Part shown: piece after piece, positions 30,886 through 35,800 of the stretch
How positions within the stretch are numbered: the first letter of the stretch is position 1
Layout of the letters: each line of letters begins with the position of its first letter
Virus record (IMG/VR): IMGVR_UViG_3300031746_000085
Location: 1 to 35,800 of that record
Source: a virus
Reading direction: 5' to 3' (one strand)
DNA length: 35,800 nucleotides
Made by a program: the position numbers and the translations under genes
Notes under the pieces: model-generated
The model's database searches: none
What the model saw: the letters and a program-made list of their open reading frames with translations, nothing else
What the model was told of the DNA's origin: nothing

Positions 30886-33800
30886 ATGGAAGACATTAAA
30901 AAGCCTATTTTAAGTAATATAGATGAAATACCTGATGCTGTGTTGTCAGATATAAGCGATATACCCGATGCAGCCACAGAGGTTGCAAAAAAAAAATGGA
31001 GATGTCCCATTAAAATTACAATCGAATACACCGGCAGGAAAATCGGTATCAGAAACCCCTTCTATTTCAAGTAGTTTTGCAGAGGCAGTAGGGCAAGAAA
31101 AACCATTACCTATTCAAATTCCATTTCAAAGACCATTATTACAACCAGAACATAAAGTTGTAAGCAATGAGACATTAATAAATTCTACTAAAAATCAATT
31201 TCTTAATAACCCTTTGTTCGCCGATAACAACCCAAATGTTGAGGCAAACAAAAGAGTTTACATTAATAATTTAGCAAAAACTGGCGTTAATAAAGCGCAG
31301 TTACAAGAAATATCTGATGGTTTAACAAAGAATAAAAAACTATTGTCTGAATCATTGCAAGAGATAAAGAGATACGAAACTGTACCAGAATCTAATTTAA
31401 TTCCTGAAGGAGGTAACACTCAATCACAAGAAATGACGATTCGCGCAGCTAATGAATTTATTTTATCTCAACAAAAAAGGGGTAATGTTCCAACAGAGCT
31501 TTATTTTAATGCTGGCAGTGCTTATTTAGGATTAAATAAGCCAGACGAAGCAATAGAAATGTTTAAGAACACATTAAACACATTAGGTAATCAAGCAGAT
31601 AGCCCATATGGAATGTTGCCTCAAAACGAATTAGCAAAAAATACTCCGATAACAAAAAAAGCATTTACAAACCCTGCATCTTCATTCTTTGGTATAGGTG
31701 CGGCATTAGCGCAAAAAGGAAATCACGAAGAGGCTATTAATAATTACAACGAAGCGTTAAAACTTGATCCTGAAAATATTAATGCAAAAAAAGGCCTTGT
31801 TTATTCAGAATATAAATTAGGCAATAAAGAAGGTTCTGCAGAAAATTTAAAACAATTAAAAGTATTAGAACAAAACGCAAAGCCTTTTGAGGCAATGCGC
31901 GGTCAAATAGAAGAGGAAGCTGTTGCTGAAACAGAACAACAAAGGCAAGCCGATTATATGGGAGATATTGCTGGAGGGTTAGAAGCTTTTGTTACGGGAT
32001 ATGACCCTCAAAATAAATTGAAAACACTTGGTTATCTTAATCCATTAGGTAAAATAATGTCAGGTATTCAAGAAGGGGCAAAAACTATTGGTGAGGGGGT
32101 AAAGCAGATGGGAGTTGCTTATGTAGCGCAAAATGAGAAAGAAAAACTGTCAGCAGGGTTAACAATGATAGAGGGGGGAATAAGCACAGCGTTTGCTTCG
32201 ATGCCTGCAATAACAGGATTTAATGCAGGAATATCAGCGTTAAAAGATGCGGTTAGTCTGCTACCAGAAGAAGGAGCAAAAACAGGAACAGAAGCGATAG
32301 AAGGCCTTGAAGGAATATTTTTTGGTTCAGCTACATTGTTTGCAAACTCATTAGGATATAATCCTGAACAGGGCGGAGATATGGAAAAAGCATTGCATAT
32401 AGGAGATGTTGTAGCTTCTTTTGCAATGATGGGAGGGGCGCATAAAGCATTAAATAAATTAACAGATGCTATAAAAAGAAAAGATGTAGCAAAAATCAAC
32501 GAGATAAAAACAGAAATTAAAAATGCTGAAAATGTAACTATTGATGATATTAAATTAGCTTTAAAAAAAGATGGTTCAGTATTATCAAAAGAAGTTCTTT
32601 CGGATATTGATAAACAAGCGCAAAGAGATGTTGAAATAAAGCAAGCACAGAAAAATAGAGCAGAAGGCGGCACGCAAGATGTAGGAATTTTAAATCCTAT
32701 TCCCGCATCCGTAAGTAAAACAATAGAAAAAATGAATGGCGATAAAATATCGTTGCCTTCACAATCACAATTAAATTACGCATCTAATTATATTTATTCT
32801 GAATACAAGCGATTACAAGCATTAAAAGCTGACAATACTAGAATGTTTACTACTGACCAAATAAATGAATCTATAGGTCAGTTAGATAGGGCATTAACTC
32901 AAATAGAAGAGTTTAAGGTAAAAAGAGAGAATATGTCGCCTGAATTAATTGCTAAACACAAGGAATTAGATGATTTGAATGATATAGTAAATATTCCTGC
33001 TGTAATGCAACCCGTTATTGAGCAATTAAAAATTAATGCCAACGAGGAGATAAATAAATTATCGGCAGAAGCAGAGTTGCAAAAAGAGGATGAGGCCCTA
33101 AAAATAGTTGATGAAAATAATAATGCTGAAAACTTAAAAGCGATAGAGGAGTTTAAAAAAGCTAACCCTGATAATCCTGCTGTTATAAATCTTGTTGAAC
33201 AGATTACACCAAAGGCGGAGATTGTGCCAGAAGTTAAAGTTGAAACACCAATTAAAGGTAATGAATTGGCTATTATAGTTAATCCTGTTAATGTTGAATT
33301 AAAAAATAATAAAATAGAGGGAAAGTTATTTAACGAACAAGAAGCAAAAGATTATCAAAAATTAATTGAATCTAAGTATAATGATAGCGGAATACAAAAA
33401 TTTGGACAAGAAAATGAAGATATTCGGCAAAATATGTTTAGTTACGACCAACCAATAGCTGAAAAAGATATCAATGGAGTAAATGTCAGAATTGCGGAAG
33501 GATTAATAGAGGGAGAGCCTTATTCAGGTAATAGGAGGAAAACTTATTTATTGTATGCTGATGGTAAAGTAGCTGGCAAGTTTTATTCTGTATCGGATGC
33601 AAAACAAGTTGTGAAATTTATTGAAGATAATTTAGTTAAGCAAATTGGTGCAATTAAAGTAAAACAAGGAATGGTTCGTTCTATAAACGAATTAAAAGCC
33701 GAGGTTGAATTGATGAAGGGAGGCAAAAGAAGCCCTGAAAAAGATGCTAAAATAGCTGAATTTGAAAAAGAAATTGCTTTACAAGAAAAGATGGGGATAG

Positions 33801-35800
33801 ACCCTAATAAGGGAAGGTTAGAAGATGTACAAGAAGTAGTAGGACAAGAAGCGCTTGCACAAAAAACCCCTAAAGTTCCTGAGCCAAAGGTGGAGGCAAA
33901 AACCCCAACAGAAGCAAAAATAGAATTAATTGACCAAGAATTTGAAAACATTATAAACCAACGCCCAGAAAATGAACAACTCATCATCGAACTCCCAGAC
34001 AATGCTAAGCAAGAGCCAGTTATTGCGAATATCGAACGCAAGGCGCAGAGCGATAGCGAAGCAGAACGATTACAAGCGATTGAAGGCGCAAAGCAAGTCA
34101 TTGCCCAATATGAAGGGAATGTAATTGCTCCAAAACCTCTTTTAGAACTTCTTACAGACGAAAAACGTTTTCAAGGCAGAGAAGATAAGTACTCTAAAGA
34201 ATCTGTTGTCAATATTCTTGGAAACTACGATGCAAGCTCTATGAACCCTATTTTATTTTGGAGAGATGCTAATGGAAAAGATTATGTTCTTGCAGGGCAT
34301 AGCAGAAGGTTTGCGTTAAACATTTTATCTAAACTTGTTGAAGGAAAAGAATTAACTTTAGAGGAAAGTAAATTAGTTGATCAGGCATCAAAAGAGTTTA
34401 ATATTACAAAAGAGCAAATGCTTGCAAAAGCAAAGGAACAAGGATTTAATGCAGGTATAGCACCAGAATCAAAAGAATTTAAAGGAACAGAAAGAGAAGC
34501 TATTGATAAAGCTGAAGCGTCAAACGCAAGGGCGGCAATGCAAAAGCCAGTTGAAAATGCTGGCATATTAAGCCGCATGAGAAAAAATGGCGCATCAGAA
34601 AAAGAAGTTGAAAAAAAATTACAAGAATTAGCTGGGCGTAAAGACAGAGTATTTACTGAAAATATTTCTTATCTAAGCGAAGGAGGTAATGCGCTAGCTA
34701 ATTTAAAGGTTTTTAAAGAAGCCGGAGATAGAGCAACAGAAAAATATATTGAAAAAGTTGCTGATTGGATTGGTGCCGCAAGGAAAAAATATTCAGGATT
34801 AACTGATGCACACGAACAAGAGATGTACGATTTTCTTCAAAAAAATAAAACTATTCGTGAACGTAATGATTTTGTTGAAAAAGTAGGATTTTTACTTAAA
34901 GAATTAAAAGATGGAGAACCATTAAACTTTGAACATAGAGCTGTAATGGGGTATAACGAAAGTCGCATTACAAAAGAAAAAAAGGAAGTTATAAAGAAAA
35001 TTGAAGATTTAGAAAAAGATAGAAAAAAACCACAAACAGAACAGCGATTAACTGAAATTAGTAATGAGATTGGCGATTTAAATAAAAAACTTGCTGAGCT
35101 AAATAAGGATTTAATTAACGCAAAAGCTGGCGATGAGTTACAAATAAATTTATTTGAACCTAATCCTGAGTATTCCACATCACAGAAACTTTCTGAACTT
35201 GACAAACGTATAGGCCAAGTAGCAAAAGCTCGTGAAGCTAAAGCGAAAGAATTGTCTAAGAGGATAAAAGAAGAATCACAGGGAGATATGTTTGGTAAGC
35301 CACAGGACGCGCAATTTCAAATTGAATTAGAAGCTGATGTATCAAAAGAGAATTTTAAAAAACAATTGTCTATCTTTGACAACGAGATAGAGGCGCTGAA
35401 AAGACAAAAAGAAGAGTTACTTAAACAACAACGCAATGAAAAAGAACTTGAAAAAAACCAAACTTCACTCTTTGAGCCCGGGCAAGAAAAAATCAATTTC
35501 CCTGAAGAAACGGGAGAAGGCTCCGGTGAAGTTGTACGTTTTAAACGAAATCCCACCAATGTTTCTGGATTAAAGAAACTAGCTAAAAATGTTATTTCAA
35601 ATATTGAAAGCAAATACAATGCTTTCAAACAAATTAACCTTTATGCTCGAAACACTAAAATAGAATCTGTTGATGATGCCGCTTTTATTTTTCGTGCATT
35701 AGAAACACAAAAATCAGAAAACTTTTTTGTTATTCATGTAAGAGAGGATGGTTCTTTTGTTGCACAGCACTTGAGTACAGATTCGCATAACCAAACTGTT
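30886..35800 (+). CDS. giant polyvalent virion protein, incomplete and frame-shifted at an A10 run
   Basis: An ATG at 30886 opens a frame that stops at 31074 (62 aa). After an A10 run (30987-30996) the next frame is open without a stop from about 30995 to the window end, giving at least 1,638 residues if joined. The joint reads ...TEVAKK-NGDVPLKLQSN.... Segments in order: two or three TPR units (about residues 195-335: ELYFNAGSAYLGLNKPDEAI and ALAQKGNHEEAINNYNEAL); a Gly/Ala-rich hydrophobic region (about 420-530) suited to membrane passage; long charged helices; a ParB/Srx-like motif LAGHSRRFALNIL (near 1137-1149); and at the edge a RadC/JAB-like N-terminus (KIESVDDAAFIFRALETQKSENFFVIHV, near 1590-1620). 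This mosaic fits an ejected polyvalent protein that acts on host DNA and defence. The rest lies outside the window. Confidence 0.7.
30987..30996 (+). other. A10 slippery run joining two frames of the giant gene
   Basis: Ten consecutive A residues follow GTTGC. Removing one A (or adding two) joins the N-terminal 36 codons to the long downstream frame with a natural sequence. RNA polymerase slippage on A9-A10 runs is well known. A sequencing or assembly indel would look the same. Confidence 0.6.

Noticed and set aside
32119-35628. Several minus-strand open frames of 65-184 codons
   Set aside because: They lie antisense to the giant rightward frame, are rich in Ser/Phe/Leu as expected for the complement of Lys/Glu/Ala-rich coding, and have no promoters.

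Overview
The window is a block of an AT-rich, double-stranded DNA tailed-phage genome whose host is almost certainly a member of the Bacteroidota. Three observations support this. Intergenic promoters match the Bacteroidota -7 consensus TAnnTTTG. Genes lack Shine-Dalgarno sites and start after A/T-rich leaders. The morphogenesis order is terminase, portal, scaffold-like protein, major capsid protein, fibre-like proteins, ring proteins, then a very large P22 gp10-like stabilisation protein. The portal, terminase and ring/stabilisation sequences look most like crAss-like podoviruses (Crassvirales). That placement is from memory of the families, not from a search.

Layout. Positions 1-734 hold no convincing gene; they contain a hairpin, a G/C-rich patch and an iteron-like repeat cluster. 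Positions 735-6042 are leftward (minus strand) and look early: a small zinc ribbon, two replication-type proteins, a serine recombinase with a small partner gene, an HNH-like protein, a PD-(D/E)XK exonuclease and several unknowns. Positions 6043-6171 are a divergent promoter region. Positions 6172-9525 form a rightward chaperonin operon: an unknown, a 266-residue protein that reads as three GroES-like units in tandem, a single GroES, a small helical protein and a full-length GroEL. A long hairpin terminator closes it. Positions 9648-30883 are late virion genes in punctuated units. From 30886 to the window end runs one giant virion-type protein (more than 1,600 residues, incomplete) with TPR, ParB-like and RadC/JAB-like segments. 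It is interrupted near its start by an A10 run that puts the two parts in different frames.

Regulation. Six late promoters share a previously unlisted architecture: the palindromic heptamer TGTTACA (TGTTACT once), then 26-27 bases, then TAnnTTTG. The distance from motif start to -7 box is exactly 33 bases in five cases and 34 in the sixth. Terminators abut several of them. None of the three leftward promoters has this element, and the chaperonin promoter has the same heptamer 9 bases closer. This looks like a phage-specific late-gene switch. It also corrects several gene starts: naive starts at 13031, 19538 and 27849 lie inside promoters, and the real ATGs are at 13052, 19598 and 27879.

How the parts fit: leftward genes replicate and recombine the DNA. 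The chaperonin operon probably folds capsid or other large virion proteins. The late units build the head, portal vertex and short tail. The last genes encode proteins likely packaged in the virion and ejected into the host.
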